DNA from: Erpobdella octoculata | Lineage: Eukaryota; Annelida; Clitellata; Hirudinida; Erpobdellidae | Reading direction: 5' to 3' | Assembly: GCA_963978895.1 (NCBI GenBank) | Contig: OZ022245.1 | Coordinates: 19,043,414-19,107,413 of the forward strand | Length of the DNA: 64,000 bases | Shown: in pieces, positions 51,433-62,192 of the stretch | Layout: each line of letters starts with the position of its first letter | Numbering within the stretch: the stretch's first letter is position 1 | Notes under the pieces: model-generated | Seen by the model: only the letters and a program-made list of their open reading frames with translations | Databases searched by the model: none | Told to the model about the DNA's origin: nothing | Program-made: the position numbers and the translations under genes

Positions 51433-51651
51433 TTGTATCTTTCCTCCAGTTACACGTCTATTATTGTTGTAACAAGTTCTTCTGCACATGAGGATATTGC
51501 TAAGCATTGTCTCAATGTCAAAACTGTTTGCTTGTGTGTTATAATAAACAGCAAACAATTTGACTATGATATGATGTGCATTATTTATCTAAAAAATCCT
51601 CATAATCTACACTTCCCAGTTTACTTCAGCCAGCACGACAAAAGTTGCTAG
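51433..51651 (+). pseudogene. Coding-like segment sharing sequence with the P-like element
   Basis: The frame includes 'SSAHEDIAKHCLNVKTVCLC', 'FDYDMMCIIYLKNPHNLHFP'. Nucleotides 51509-51590 match 29702-29782 inside the P-like element's first intron (CAATGTCAAAACTGTTTGCT, TTTGACTATGATATGATGTG). So part of that 'intron' is a relic of coding sequence better preserved here, or both carry one repeat. Function not identified. Confidence 0.4.
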
Positions 51652-52480
51652 CAGTGTCTCTGAATTGAATTAAAATTTGACAATGTTTAAAGTGGTGTTA
51701 GTCAGTTTTTAGTGTTTAGAATGTCTCTTCGGAATTACTGAAGTGTCACAGCCAATGTAACAGCAGCTGGCAAACCATTCTCAGTCTGGCAATCCCGAAC
51801 CTTTTTGTCTACAGCACTCTTGATATGTGTGGTGGACACAAGAAGTAAATTCGTAGATGAAGATCTGACTATTCTGCTCAACTGAATTGTGCTCAATATA
51901 ATGATTTTTGAAGCTAGATAACAGTTATTATTATAATTATTTAATTTGAAACTTATACTTTGTTTCTAGAATTAAAATTTATGTTGTTCTAAAAACCAGT
52001 GTTTGATAAATTTCTTGTCTTTAAGATGTTTGAGCATGGTCTTCCTTTAAAAAGTGGTAAGATTCCCATAACCGGCACCCCCTTCAGCTATTTTCAAACA
52101 AGGTTGTGTTTTCAGGTTGCATTGCTTTTTAAATACTGGAGAATTTCGAAAACGTAGACTAGTTGAGTGTACATAATCGTTTATACAGAGGATTTAAACT
52201 AGTTTAAGCATTTGATAACAACATTCTTCGGGCAGCTCCATAAGCAAACGGAAAATAAAAGTTTCGTTAAAAAAACATAGAAATAAATAACTAAACTGTT
52301 TTATGAGCATTTGAGCGTAAAAAGTTTAAATTTCGTGGAGATAATTTGTAAATTAAGCGTCACTTTTACGCAGAAATAGAAAAAGCTGGCTTTTGATTGG
52401 TTGGCGTTAATAAACAGATTCGCGAGTTTTGAGCAACTTCTTTTGCTAATAACTTTTTTTAGGGACCGATCTATATCTGG
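51652..52480. other. No gene recognised
   Basis: AT-rich with no identified repeat. The T-rich run at 51955-52020 and the sequence near 52070 (ATAACCGGCACCCCCTTCAG) show no coding pattern. Confidence 0.4.
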
Positions 52481-52860
52481 TATCTCTTTCCAGCTCTTAG
52501 TTATAACAAATTCTATAGTTTAATGTACTTTTTGGCTTGTCTATTAAAATTTCCGAACCAAAAGCTATATCTACCAGACTATTACTCGTTGCAATACGAC
52601 GAGCTGAACCAGCATTCATGAATACGATTTGCAACAACAAGTTTAGCAACCATCCGTTAAGCCGTTTTACCGTAACTAAGGGGCTCAACTAGTTAATTAA
52701 ACTGCGGTTGGTGAATACGGCCCCTGGCGGTTGAAAAGTTTGTTGTTAAATTTACCTGGGGCCGTATCACCAACCGTCGTTAACCGCTAACCAAGGGTAA
52801 AAAAATAACTGGCGGTTGAAAAATTTGTTGTTAAATTTAACTGGTATTCACACAGCGTTG
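52481..52860. mobile_element. Facing MITE ends (GGGGCCGTAT type)
   Basis: A right end reads ...GCGGTTGGTGAATACGGCCCC (to 52723) and a left end GGGGCCGTATCACCAACCGT (from about 52758). Between and beyond them is a direct repeat TGGCGGTTGAAAAGTTTGTT (52726 and 52811). GGGCCGTATTCA-type termini are frequent in Harbinger-like MITEs; superfamily not proven here. Confidence 0.5.
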
Positions 52861-53208
52861 TTAACGCAACGGACCGCTTAACTAAGGTTACAATATGTCA
52901 TCTTTTAACCGTGCTGTGCTCGCTACCACCGTTAATTTACTTCTATGTTGTAATCAATCAATCCATTAAATTTTTATAGCGCTATTTACTTGGTGTTCAA
53001 TAGCGCTCGAGCACGAACTTATTAAACAGATAAGCCCCCCCCCCCACTAAAAAATGTAAGCCGCCCCACTAGAATATTTGGCAGTTTTTTCACCTTATTT
53101 ACACCTAAGCCAGCCATGTGATGATGAAGTTACGATCTGGAGTTTAAATTTAAATATAAATGTATTAAATAAAATTAAATAAAAAAGTAAATGAAGTCGA
53201 GATAATAG
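52861..53208. other. Spacer with SINE-like 3' motif
   Basis: AATTTTTATAGCGCTATTTA near 52970 resembles the reversed SINE/LINE core GCGCTATATAAAT. A poly-C run lies at 53037-53045. No gene. Confidence 0.35.
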
Positions 53209-53861
53209 ATGAACCATTGCTACAACCCATACCAAAAAAGGCAAAAGTTACAGAGTAGCACGCTACGTGATTCTGTAGTTATATCTACTCTTGGACAGAG
53301 TGATGAGCAAGAGTCGCAAGAGTGTTCACCGGAGTGGAATCAGCTTTATGCTGTTTATTTTAGCATGTTGGACAGTATATTAGGAGAGTTGGTGGAGAGG
53401 TTTGTTGATGGTTCTTCTAAATGTTTGACTTGTGCACTTCTACCAACATCAGACAAGTTTTTAGATGTCAACGACCTTAAACCGTTTACGCAACTGCTAA
53501 AACAAGACATGCATGATGATGTTGAAAAATATATTGCAGACGAGGCTCTCATTGCAAGTAGTTTCTAAAAAACGAATTTCAACCAGTCTGCAGTCTCCAG
53601 GAAGTGATGGATTTTATGCTGGACTATAAAGATGCATTTTCAACTTTACATTGGCACTATTCAGCTGCAATGACTCTCGGCATCTCGACTGCCATTTCTG
53701 AAAATTCATTTTCTTGTCTAACACAAGTACTATGACCACAGAGAAGATCAATGTCCAATGAGAGAAAGAGCAAACTTGTACTTTTGGCATTTGAAAAATC
53801 GCTCTGTAAAGCAATTGATATGGATACCTTCTTGCAGAAAGTTTCTATTCAATCACGTCGC
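53209..53861 (+). pseudogene. hAT-related (ZMYM/DUF4371-like) C-terminal transposase remnant
   Basis: ORF 53209-53568: 'YFSMLDSILGELVERFVDGS', 'FLDVNDLKPFTQLLKQDMHD'. After frameshifts and stops: 'FSTLHWHYSAAMTLGISTA', 'SENSFSCLTQVL', 'KSKLVLLAFEKSLCKAID'. The order '...Y...LD.I..EL..RF' followed by 'TLPIST...ERSFS.L...' is that of hAT-type proteins related to ZMYM1/DUF4371; the usual 'ERSFS' reads 'ENSFS'. It is disrupted, and at 53862 a younger hAT element is inserted. Confidence 0.65.
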
Positions 53862-55079
53862 CAGTGTTGGGTAAAATCATTTTTGAAATGATTTGAAATC
53901 AAAATCAAAATCTTCAAGAAAAATATGATTTCAAATCAAAATCAAAATCATTAATTACAAAATGATTTCAAATCAAAATCACTTTTAAAAATGATTTCAA
54001 ATCATCAAATCAAAATCATTTTTTTTGTAAATTATTATTACACGGTATGGTTTAATTTAACATAATTTTGTCTATTAAATTATGTTTTAACACAATTTGA
54101 TCTAAAATCACTTAAACAATGAAATGTGACTAAAGTTTATTCATCTTCAAAAGCAACAATTTCTCAAATATTGAATCAGTCAAACTATTTCTTCTGTGAG
54201 TTTCAATTAAACCGGCGGAACTGAACAGTCTTTCGACAGGAGCTGACGAAGGCAGTGTTGTATTATATCGTATGAACACTTTTTTAATCAATTCATATGA
54301 ACTAAAAATGGCAAAAGTGCTGTCAACATCCGATAAATAGTTCATAATTTTTATCTTAATGTTGTAGACATTGTTAGAGGTACCGATGGTCTGTGAAGAA
54401 CCCTGGTCATCATAGTAGCCGTAGTCATTATCAATTCGTTCCAAGCTTTGACTTTTGAGTCCATCAGCAGTAGCTGACATAGATATGACGCTCATCCTTT
54501 AAATATTAAAATTCAACTGCATTTGAGTTTTCGGCATATTAAGACAGCAACGTATTTGATTTAATAATTGTTCGGTAGGAAAGTACGGTTTTACCGTGTC
54601 TTTTATAGATAGTATAATTATAGCACGTTACCTTCAAATGACGAAGACAATTTTGATCCTGAAATTGACTTAGCTACCACTCTGTCACCTTTCCCGCTAG
54701 TTATTTAAAAAAAAAAATTACCATCAAGTAACGAAGGCAAATTACACATTCTTACGCAATTAAAATCGCAATCTATACCATGTGCCATGTTGTTAAAAAC
54801 TATTTGTATAAGTTACCGCTCAAAGCGATTTTTGGCTTGGCATAGAAATAGCAGCATAGAAAAAATATGTTATGATTTTGATTTTCGAATATTAAAATAA
54901 AATCGAAAATCGTCAAAAAATGATTTCAAATCAAAATCATAATTAAACTTTGCAAAATGATTTCAAATCAAAATCATAATTAAACTTTGCAAAATGATTT
55001 CAAATCAAAATCAAAAATCAATATTTTGATTTGAAATCGTGATTTGAAATCATTTGATTTCAAATCCTACCCAACACTG
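53862..55079 (-). mobile_element. hAT element, 1,218 bp, perfect 8-bp TSD
   Basis: The ends are CAGTGTTGGGTAAAATCATT and the reverse complement of CAGTGTTGGGTAGGATTTGA. Direct flanks are CACGTCGC (53854-53861, 55080-55087). Both subterminal regions are repeats of AAATGATTTCAAATCAAAATC. It encodes only a C-terminal hAT fragment, so it is an internally deleted derivative. A nearly identical copy is at 61006-62185; this copy has an additional 38-bp subterminal repeat unit. Confidence 0.92.
54130..54495 (-). CDS. hAT dimerisation-domain ORF (121 aa)
   Basis: The C-terminal half, 'VFIRYNTTLPSSAPVERLFS', 'SAGLIETHRRNSLTDSIFEK', 'LLLLKMNKL', is the hAT dimerisation motif ('NT.LP.SAPVERLFS.AG....RR..L....FE.L..LK.N'). 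The N-terminal half is low in recognisable features. The DNA-binding BED finger and catalytic core are missing. Alone it could at most interfere with a full-length partner (inference). Confidence 0.85.
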   Translation of the reverse strand: MSVISMSATADGLKSQSLERIDNDYGYYDDQGSSQTIGTSNNVYNIKIKIMNYLSDVDSTFAIFSSYELIKKVFIRYNTTLPSSAPVERLFSSAGLIETHRRNSLTDSIFEKLLLLKMNKL

Positions 55080-55094
55080 CACGTCGCATTTTGT

Positions 55095-55340
55095 TGTAAT
55101 AGTAATTTATCAAAATTTTTGATAAAAGTGTGAACACCTATATCAAATACCAAGAATGCAATAAAATAAAATTGGATTCAAATAATTGTCTTGCCAATGA
55201 TCAAACCACATTATAATAAAATGCACATTTTAGTTTAGTTTCTTATTTCAAGCTACTAAACATCCATTCATGTTTTACACATGAAAATTGTCATCAGTTT
55301 CTTAATCTGTGCTTGGACTTATAGTCTTACAATACTATAA
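55095..55340. repeat. Diverged repeat, left member of an inverted pair
   Basis: This segment (TTTTGATAAAAGTGTGAACA ... CATCCATTCATGTTTTACAC, ATCAGTTTCTTAATCTG) is matched in reverse complement by 57925-58170. It follows directly on the hAT-related remnant interrupted at 53862, so it may be that element's 3' region. Confidence 0.7.
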
Positions 55341-55398
55341 TAACTTCAATTTTACAGTTTTAGAACAGAGAAAAATGCTAATTCAATTTAGCTGACAA

Positions 55399-57487
55399 AC
55401 ATTAGATAAGATAAGATAAGATAACGTTTATTATAGTGGTTTAGAAGACTTTACGCCTATAGACAACCACTTCGAATTAAAAATAATAATAAATAGAATA
55501 AAATAAAATAAATGATAATAATAGATAAATAAACTAATAAAAAATAAATAATTGCATAAAAAATCAGTATCCATGCCTGGATAGCGCTACTTTAAAAGAT
55601 GTGGTAGTCTCAGATGCTACAGTGTCATCGTCCAAGTCATTCCATATGTTTATCACTCTAGAACTAAAAAAAGCCTTTTTTAAAGTCTTTTCTTGTTTTT
55701 TAAAAAGCTTGAATCTATGTCCCCTAGTGCTTTGAATCGGTGGTTGTTCGAAAAACATTGCTGGTGTTAAATCCTCTTTTCCTGTTATTATCTTGTAGGC
55801 TTCGATCAAGTCACCCCTACTTCTCCTTTTCTCTAGAGTTGTTAAGCCGCATTGTTTTAATCTTTCTTCGTAAGGTAACTGGCTTAAATGCTTAATCAAC
55901 TTTGTAGCCCTCCTTTGTACCTTCTCCAACACTACGATGTCCTTTTTTAAAACAGGGCTCCAAGCTTGTACACAATATTCTAGATGTGGTCTTACCAAAC
56001 ATTTGTATAGTCTGATAATTATTTCCTGGTTTCGACTTATTATTGTTCTCTTGACCAATCCTAAAATCTTATTGGCTCGCTTTGCTGCTTCCGCACACTG
56101 TCTTGATGGTTTGCCGCTATTGTGTACTACAACTCCCAGATCTCTTTCCTCTTCAGATGTCTTCAACAATATTCCTCCCATCTCATACTGAAACTCTTGA
56201 TTTCTCTTACCCATGTGCATCACTGAGCATTTATCTACGTTGAACATCATTTGCCAGTCTAGGGACCATTGGTATATTTTTTCAAGATCTTTTCTTAAAA
56301 TGTCGGCATCCAGCTCACACTCTACTTTCATGGATAACTTTGTGTCATCAGCAAATTTCGAGACCTTTGAACAAGTCGCTAAATCAAGGTCGTTAATGAA
56401 CAGAACAAATAGTAATGGTCCCAAAACGGATCCTTGCGGTACACCACTTTTTATGCTTTTCCACTCCGAGTATTTCCCTTTAATTCCCACTTTTTGTCTT
56501 CTGTCAGCTAGCCATTCTTTGATCCATCCTCGAATATTACCTCCTATTCCAGCCGCTTCTATTTTTCTCATCAACCGTGTATGTGGTACTTTGTCGAAGG
56601 CTTTGGCAAAATCCAGATAGACTATGTCTACAGGGGATCCTTTATCTAAGTGGGTATAAACATTTTCAAAACAATCTAGCAAATTTGTTAGACATGATCG
56701 CCTTTGTACGAATCCATGTTGGCTGTTTATCAAAATGTTGTGGTGTCTAATGTGATTCATTAATTCGAGCTGAATGATTTTTTCCATGACTTTGCAAATA
56801 ATACATGTGAGACTTACTGGACGATAGTTACTTGCCTGAGATCTGCTACCTTTTTTAAAGAGTGGTACAATGATTGCATCTTTCCAATCACGAGGAATTT
56901 CTCCAGTTTTCAAGGACCTGTTCATTATTTCTGCTAATACATCGCTTATTTCGTGTCTTACTTCTCTTAAAAACATGGGATGTAATGCATCGATACCCGG
57001 ACTTTTATCTGTTTTTAGGTCCTTCAAGTGTCTTTCAACGTTCTCTTTTGTGATAACCACATCAGTCATTATCTCGTCTATTTTTCCCTTAAACATGTTC
57101 ACAGGTTCCGGTATGTTTTCTATGTCTTCTTCAGTAAAAACCGTACAAAAATAATTATTTAACATTTCAGCTACCTCTTCATCGTTTTCAACCACTTCGC
57201 CTAACTCATTTTTTAACGGCCCCACTAGGTCTTTTCGTTTTTGCTTACTTCGGACATACGCATAGAAACTTTTGCTGTCATTTTTTATATTATCCGTCAG
57301 CTTTTTCTCATAATCAATTATGGCTCTTTTAATGCTTTTTTTTGTCTCATTTCTTTTCTTGACATATTTGTCGCGCAATTGTTGCAGTATTATTTCTTTG
57401 CCTGTCTCATTATTACTTGCAGCTGCAATTTCATTTCCATTTCGAAGTGTTTGGAACCTTTTCCATGCTTTGATTTTTGCTCTTCTT
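55399..57487 (-). mobile_element. LINE (CR1/jockey-like) with intact RT and (TTATC)n tail
   Basis: Minus-oriented 5'-truncated LINE. Coding begins upstream of the 604-aa ORF ('AWKRFQTLRNGNEIAAASNN') at about 57472. The 3' UTR ends with AACGTTATCTTATCTTATCT, a short-repeat tail, near 55399. At its 5' end it folds into a perfect inverted duplicate (57255-57705). Confidence 0.88.
55564..57378 (-). CDS. LINE reverse transcriptase, 604-aa intact ORF
   Basis: All RT blocks are present: 'DKSPGIDALHPMFLREV', 'NYRPVSLTCIICKVMEKIIQ', box A 'DIVYLDFAKAFDKVPH', 'GVPQGSVLGPLLFVLFINDL', catalytic 'KFADDTKL', 'NVDKCSVMHMGKRN'. The C-terminal part has 'YCVQAWSPVLKKDIVVLEKV', 'QRRATKLIKHLSQLPYEERL' and ends at TAG/TGA 55564. 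The frame remains open upstream of the first ATG, so the start is a truncation. Endonuclease missing. One of the youngest-looking LINE copies in the window. Confidence 0.93.
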   Translation of the reverse strand: MRDKYVKKRNETKKSIKRAIIDYEKKLTDNIKNDSKSFYAYVRSKQKRKDLVGPLKNELGEVVENDEEVAEMLNNYFCTVFTEEDIENIPEPVNMFKGKIDEIMTDVVITKENVERHLKDLKTDKSPGIDALHPMFLREVRHEISDVLAEIMNRSLKTGEIPRDWKDAIIVPLFKKGSRSQASNYRPVSLTCIICKVMEKIIQLELMNHIRHHNILINSQHGFVQRRSCLTNLLDCFENVYTHLDKGSPVDIVYLDFAKAFDKVPHTRLMRKIEAAGIGGNIRGWIKEWLADRRQKVGIKGKYSEWKSIKSGVPQGSVLGPLLFVLFINDLDLATCSKVSKFADDTKLSMKVECELDADILRKDLEKIYQWSLDWQMMFNVDKCSVMHMGKRNQEFQYEMGGILLKTSEEERDLGVVVHNSGKPSRQCAEAAKRANKILGLVKRTIISRNQEIIIRLYKCLVRPHLEYCVQAWSPVLKKDIVVLEKVQRRATKLIKHLSQLPYEERLKQCGLTTLEKRRSRGDLIEAYKIITGKEDLTPAMFFEQPPIQSTRGHRFKLFKKQEKTLKKAFFSSRVINIWNDLDDDTVASETTTSFKVALSRHGY

Positions 57488-57705
57488 CAAAGCATGGAAA
57501 AGGTTCCAAACACTTCGAAATGGAAATGAAATTGCAGCTGCAAGTAATAATGAGACAGGCAAAGAAATAATACTGCAACAATTGCGCGACAAATATGTCA
57601 AGAAAAGAAATGAGACAAAAAAAAGCATTAAAAGAGCCATAATTGATTATGAGAAAAAGCTGACGGATAATATAAAAAATGACAGCAAAAGTTTCTATGC
57701 GTATG
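57255..57705. repeat. Perfect 218-bp inverted repeat with 15-bp loop at LINE 5' end
   Basis: 57255-57472 and 57488-57705 are reverse complements without any difference that I could find, with the loop ATTTTTGCTCTTCTT between. The sequence is LINE coding sequence in both arms. The left arm is continuous with the LINE; the right arm ends abruptly at 57705. Confidence 0.92.
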
Positions 57706-58592
57706 GTTTTGGTTTTCGATTTTTGAAGGACTCTCAATAATTCAAACTATTTTCATAATTTAGTATTTTTTAGCGCTATTTTGACAGTGCAATACTATTA
57801 ACCCCAATATTGGCAATATTGCTGAACTGATTAATTCGAAGAAACAATTTAAAGCTAACTGTCAAACCACACAATTTTTATAACAATATAAGTATAATGA
57901 TATACTTGATATATAATCTAATCTTCTATTTAGATTGTTTAGAAACTGATGACAAGTTTTATGTGTAACACATGAATGGATGCGTAGTAAGTGTAGTAAC
58001 TTAAAATGAGAAGCTTAACTAAATAGTACATTTTATTGTAATGTGATTTGATCTTTGTCAAGACAAATATTTAAATCCGATTTCATTTTATTGATTTCTT
58101 GGCATTTGATTCAGGTGTACAAGTTTTTATCAAAAATAAAATAAGGAAGTTATTGTATTGTGGACTATAACGGTTGTCTTAATCAATAATTAAATTTGAT
58201 TCAATGCTGTCATCCCATTGGTGTGCCATGCCCGCATCAAAAATCAAGATTGTGGATAACAACAAGCATACTATTATTTGAAAAAATTGCCTATGAAAAT
58301 TGTTAACTTTTGTTATTACAAGCAACAATATTGCAACTCTTAGAAAACCTAAAATCACATAATATGATATCCGATATTGGATGCCATTTTGTGCCAAATG
58401 CTACAAAATGCTTTGGCGAATCTCTTTATCGTGAGGGGCTTTGCACCTTCGGCGCTCGCGCTCAGGCTTCTTCGGTGCCCTCGTTCGTCAGTAGCCCTCT
58501 ACTATTTTTCATAGCCCCCCACTCACTAAATCCTGCCTACGGGCCTGGAGAGGTGGCGGAGTGTTGATGTTTTTTGGGACAGTCTTGAGTCA
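57706..58592. other. Right member of the inverted repeat pair and unassigned sequence
   Basis: 57925-58170 is the reverse complement (roughly 80% by eye) of 55095-55340. 58171-58400 is AT-rich without a gene. At 58430-58560 a GC-richer patch (CTTTGCACCTTCGGCGCTCG ... CCTGCCTACGGGCCTGGAGA) looks like another repeat end. Confidence 0.5.
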
Positions 58593-59336
58593 ATGGAGGA
58601 GGATCAATTTGAGGTGATATGGATACTAACAAGACAGTTTAGAATGCCAAGGGAAATATCCCATATCCTAATAGGAGTTGTATATCACCCTTCAGATGGT
58701 GACAACTGGGCACTCTCACAGTACCTGCTCAAATGCCTCGATCAGGTCGTTAAACTTCACCCCTCGGCAAAAATCATACTAACGGGCGACTTCAATCAAT
58801 TTCAAGACTCGTTGATCATATCTTTCCCACTCAAACAGGTCGTGAAATCGGCGACAACAGAATTTGCCACTTTGGACAAAATATACACAAACATTCCAGA
58901 ATGGTATAATAACCCGGTAATTTTGCCACCCGTTGGAAAATCTGACCATAATGTTGTGATGTTCGCCCCTTCATCTTCAATCACTCCAGAACGAGGCTCC
59001 GATCAACTTGTTACTATTAGAAGCAGGAGCCGAAATGGGAGATCGCTGTTCGCGCAGGATTTGAGGAGCATCGACTGGTCACCGATGACGTCCATGCAGA
59101 ATTGCTCCGAAATGCTACTATTCTTCAACAGCAGAATATACGATCTACTCAACCAACATCTGCCCACATACAAAATAAAACGTCATTCAACTGATAAGCC
59201 GTGGGTCAATGACATACGACAACATGCCTTCCTCCAGGGCAACCAGGAAAAATACAAATCCTACCGGAATAAAGTCCAGCGCTATGCCAAATCATTGCGA
59301 AAAAAATACTACGAAAACAAAGTGGATGGCCTATGA
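58593..59336 (+). pseudogene. CR1-like LINE endonuclease C-terminal region
   Basis: 'HILIGVVYHPSDGDNWALSQ', 'AKIILTGDFNQFQDSLII', 'LDKIYTNIPEWY', 'PPVGKSDHNVVMF': the GDFN and SDHN motifs of the AP-endonuclease. After these come 'KPWVNDIRQHAFLQGN' and 'YRNKVQRYAKSLRKKYYENK', the linker preceding RT. The frame stops at 59336, where RT continues in another frame. The N-terminal part of the endonuclease is missing. Confidence 0.88.
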
Positions 59337-59384
59337 CGTGCTGATTCCCGCAACTGGTGGTCGAGGGTTAAGAACGTCACAGGA

Positions 59385-60431
59385 ATGTCAACATCAACCA
59401 ATGGATCCCTCACTGGACTGGCTAACAAGAACTATGATGGTGATATGATGAAACTCGCGAATGAGATCAACAAATTCTTCCACATGGTTTCCAGTGACAT
59501 TCAGCCATTGACCTTGGATATACTGAAAACGATCCCTCCTGAACAGCTGGACATCGCGCCAATTACAATCAGTGAGGAGCAAGTGGAATGGAGGTTGATG
59601 TCAACAGACGTATTCAAATCGCCAGGACCGGACGGCATACCCAACTGGATCCTCCATGACTTGGCGTCTTATATCAGCGGACCAATAACTGCAATTTTCA
59701 ATGCATCCATAGCCGAAGGAGTAATTCCTGACATCTGGAATCAGTCAAATGTAGTCCCAGTTCCCAAATCGACTCCGCCTAGGACAATTGAAGACGACCT
59801 GCGCCCAATCTCACTGACCCCAACTCTTGCAAAACACCTGGAGTGGTTCATTGGCCAGCGGCTCCTATCGGCTGTATCAGACAATCTAGACTCCCAACAA
59901 TTTGGTGCTTTTAAAGGTCGTTCAACAACGCATGCACTCGTCGATATCGTCCACAATTGGAATGCAGCCCTCGACGCTGGGTCCTTCGTCCACGCCGTCT
60001 TTGTGGACTACGCGAAGGCTTTTGATCATGTTAACCATTCCATTCTGTTGTCCAAACTCATCTCCTTGAATGTTCCAGCCTACATCATCAGGTGGATTTA
60101 CTCATTCCTCGACGGGAGACGGCAGCGTGTCAAGATTGGAAGCATATTCTCAAACTGGATGACATTGAATGGAGGAATGCCCCAGGGCACCTGGTTGGGT
60201 CCCTTGATGTTTGTCATCCTTATTGACGGATTTAGGCTGGACTGTCTGCTACACAAGTTCATAGATGACACGACGGCATCCGAAATCCTCAGAAAAGATC
60301 AAAGCAGCGTAATGGAGAACATCTATCAGCAACTGTTGAATTGGTCAAAATTAAACCACATAAATATTAATTCCAAAAAGACTGTGCAAAAATCTTCCTC
60401 CTACTTTGACAATGGATGGAGCAATCATTGA
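59385..60431 (+). pseudogene. CR1-like LINE reverse transcriptase
   Basis: 'VFKSPGPDGIPNWILHDLAS', 'DLRPISLTPTLAKHLEWFIG', box A 'HAVFVDYAKAFDHVNH', 'GGMPQGTWLGPLMFVILIDG', then 'KFIDDTTASEIL', where the catalytic site reads F-I-D-D. The frame is lost near 60385. Together with 58593-59336 and 60432-60963 it is one insertion with at least three frameshifts. Confidence 0.9.
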
Positions 60432-60963
60432 GCGTGTAACATCATTTAGGCTTCTAGGCGTGAATATCTCATCCACATTGAAATGGGACGATCACGTTGC
60501 GGCCATATGCTCGAAAACCGCCTCCAGGATGCACTTTTTTAAAATCCTATGATGATCTTGTGTTTGCCAGAAGGACGCCTTCTGCTTTTACATAACAGTC
60601 ATCCGACCCATACTGGAATATGCTTGTCCTGTATGGCACAGCATGCTAGCAAAGAATCTGTCATCCAAAATTGAATCGCAGCAGATACGGGCATTGCGCA
60701 TCATATACGGTGACTTGAAGTACGACGCTGCTCTGATGACTGCGGGGATCTCCTCACTACACGACAGGCGCGAGAGGCTGACTCGCGATTTCTTTCAGTC
60801 TGTTCGCCAACCATCCAGCTGCCTTCACCACCTCATGCCGGCTCGGCGAGATCCAGAACCTCTATCGAAGCTGCGAAATGCTTCAGAATATCCGGTCCCT
60901 TTCTGTAAAACTAAAAGATTTCAAACATCGTTCTTGCCATATTCTCTTAAGAACTTTGAATAA
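60432..60963 (+). pseudogene. CR1-like LINE C-terminal tail
   Basis: 'SFRLLGVNISSTLKWDDHVA', 'RPILEYACPVWHSMLAKNLS', 'SKIESQQIRALRIIYGDLKY', 'ALMTAGISSLHDRRERLTRD' follow the RT, ending at TAA 60963. An internal stop near 60550 separates two parts. The 3' UTR is cut by the hAT insertion at 61006. Confidence 0.88.
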
Positions 60964-61005
60964 TTCAATATCACGTTCTTCCTGTCTTCGATCTTATATG
61001 TTTAT

Positions 61006-62185
61006 CAGTGTTGGGTAAAATCATTTTTGAAATGATTTGAAATCAAAATCAAAATCTTCAAGAAAAATATGATTTCAAATCAAAATCAAAATCATTAATT
61101 ACAAAATGATTTCAAATCAAAATCACTTTTAAAAATGATTTCAAATCATCAAATCAAAATCATTTTTTTTGTAAATTATTATTACACGGTATGGTTTAAT
61201 TTAACATAATTTTGTCTATTAAATTATGTTTTAACACAATTTGATCTAAAATCACTTAAACAATGAAATGTGACTAAAGTTTATTCATCTTCAAAAGCAA
61301 CAATTTCTCAAATATTGAATCAGTCAAACTATTTCTTCTGTGAGTTTCAATTAAACCGGCGGAACTGAACAGTCTTTCGACAGGAGCTGACGAAGGCAGT
61401 GTTGTATTAATATCGTATGAACACTTTTTTAATCAATTCATATGAACTAAAAATGGCAAAAGTGCTGTCAACATCCGATAAATAGTTCATAATTTTTATC
61501 TTAATGTTGTAGACATTGTTAGAGGTACCGATGGTCTGTGAAGAACCCTGGTCATCATAGTAGCCGTAGTCATTATCAATTCGTTCCAAGCTTTGACTTT
61601 TGAGTCCATCAGCAGTAGCTGACATAGATATGACGCTCATCCTTTAAATATTAAAATTCAACTGCATTTGAGTTTTCGGCATATTAAGACAGCAACGTAT
61701 TTGATTTAATAATTGTTCGGTAGGAAAGTTCGGTTTTACCGTGTCTTTTATAGATAGTATAATTATAGCACGTTACCTTCAAATGACGAAGACAATTTTG
61801 ATCCTGAAATTGACTTAGCTACCACTCTGTCACCTTTCCCGCTAGTTATTTAAAAAAAACTTACCATCAAGTAACGAAGGCAAATTACACATTCTTACGC
61901 AATTAAAATCGCAATCTATACTATGTGCCATGTTGTTAAAAACTATTTGTATAAGTTACCGCTCAAAGCGATTTTTGGCTTGGCATAGAAATAGCAGCAT
62001 AGAAAAAATATGTTATGATTTTGATTTTCGAATATTAAAATAAAATCGAAAATCGTCAAAAAATGATTTCAAATCAAAATCATAATTAAACTTTGCAAAA
62101 TGATTTCATATCAAAATCAAAAATCAATATTTTGATTTGAAATCGTGATTTGAAATCATTTGATTTCAAATCCTACCCAACACTG
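61006..62185 (-). mobile_element. Second copy of the 1.2-kb hAT element, mismatched flanks
   Basis: Nearly identical to 53862-55079 (few substitutions, one 38-bp repeat unit fewer). Left flank ATGTTTAT, right flank GGTATACA: no TSD. The dimerisation ORF is broken by an extra AT (TGTATTAATATCG) compared with 54130-54495. It is followed immediately by an inverted partial copy. Confidence 0.92.
61407..61640 (-). pseudogene. Frameshifted hAT ORF, copy 2
   Basis: N-terminal 77 residues are identical to the ORF at 54130-54495; a small insertion near 61410 ends the frame before the dimerisation motif, whose codons remain in a different frame at 61270-61400. Confidence 0.85.
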
Positions 62186-62192
62186 GGTATAC

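Noticed and set aside
57241..57740. Extra ORFs at 57241-57570, 57320-57529, 57390-57737 and 57477-57740
   Set aside because: Identical products from opposite arms of the 218-bp palindrome of LINE sequence; not separate genes.
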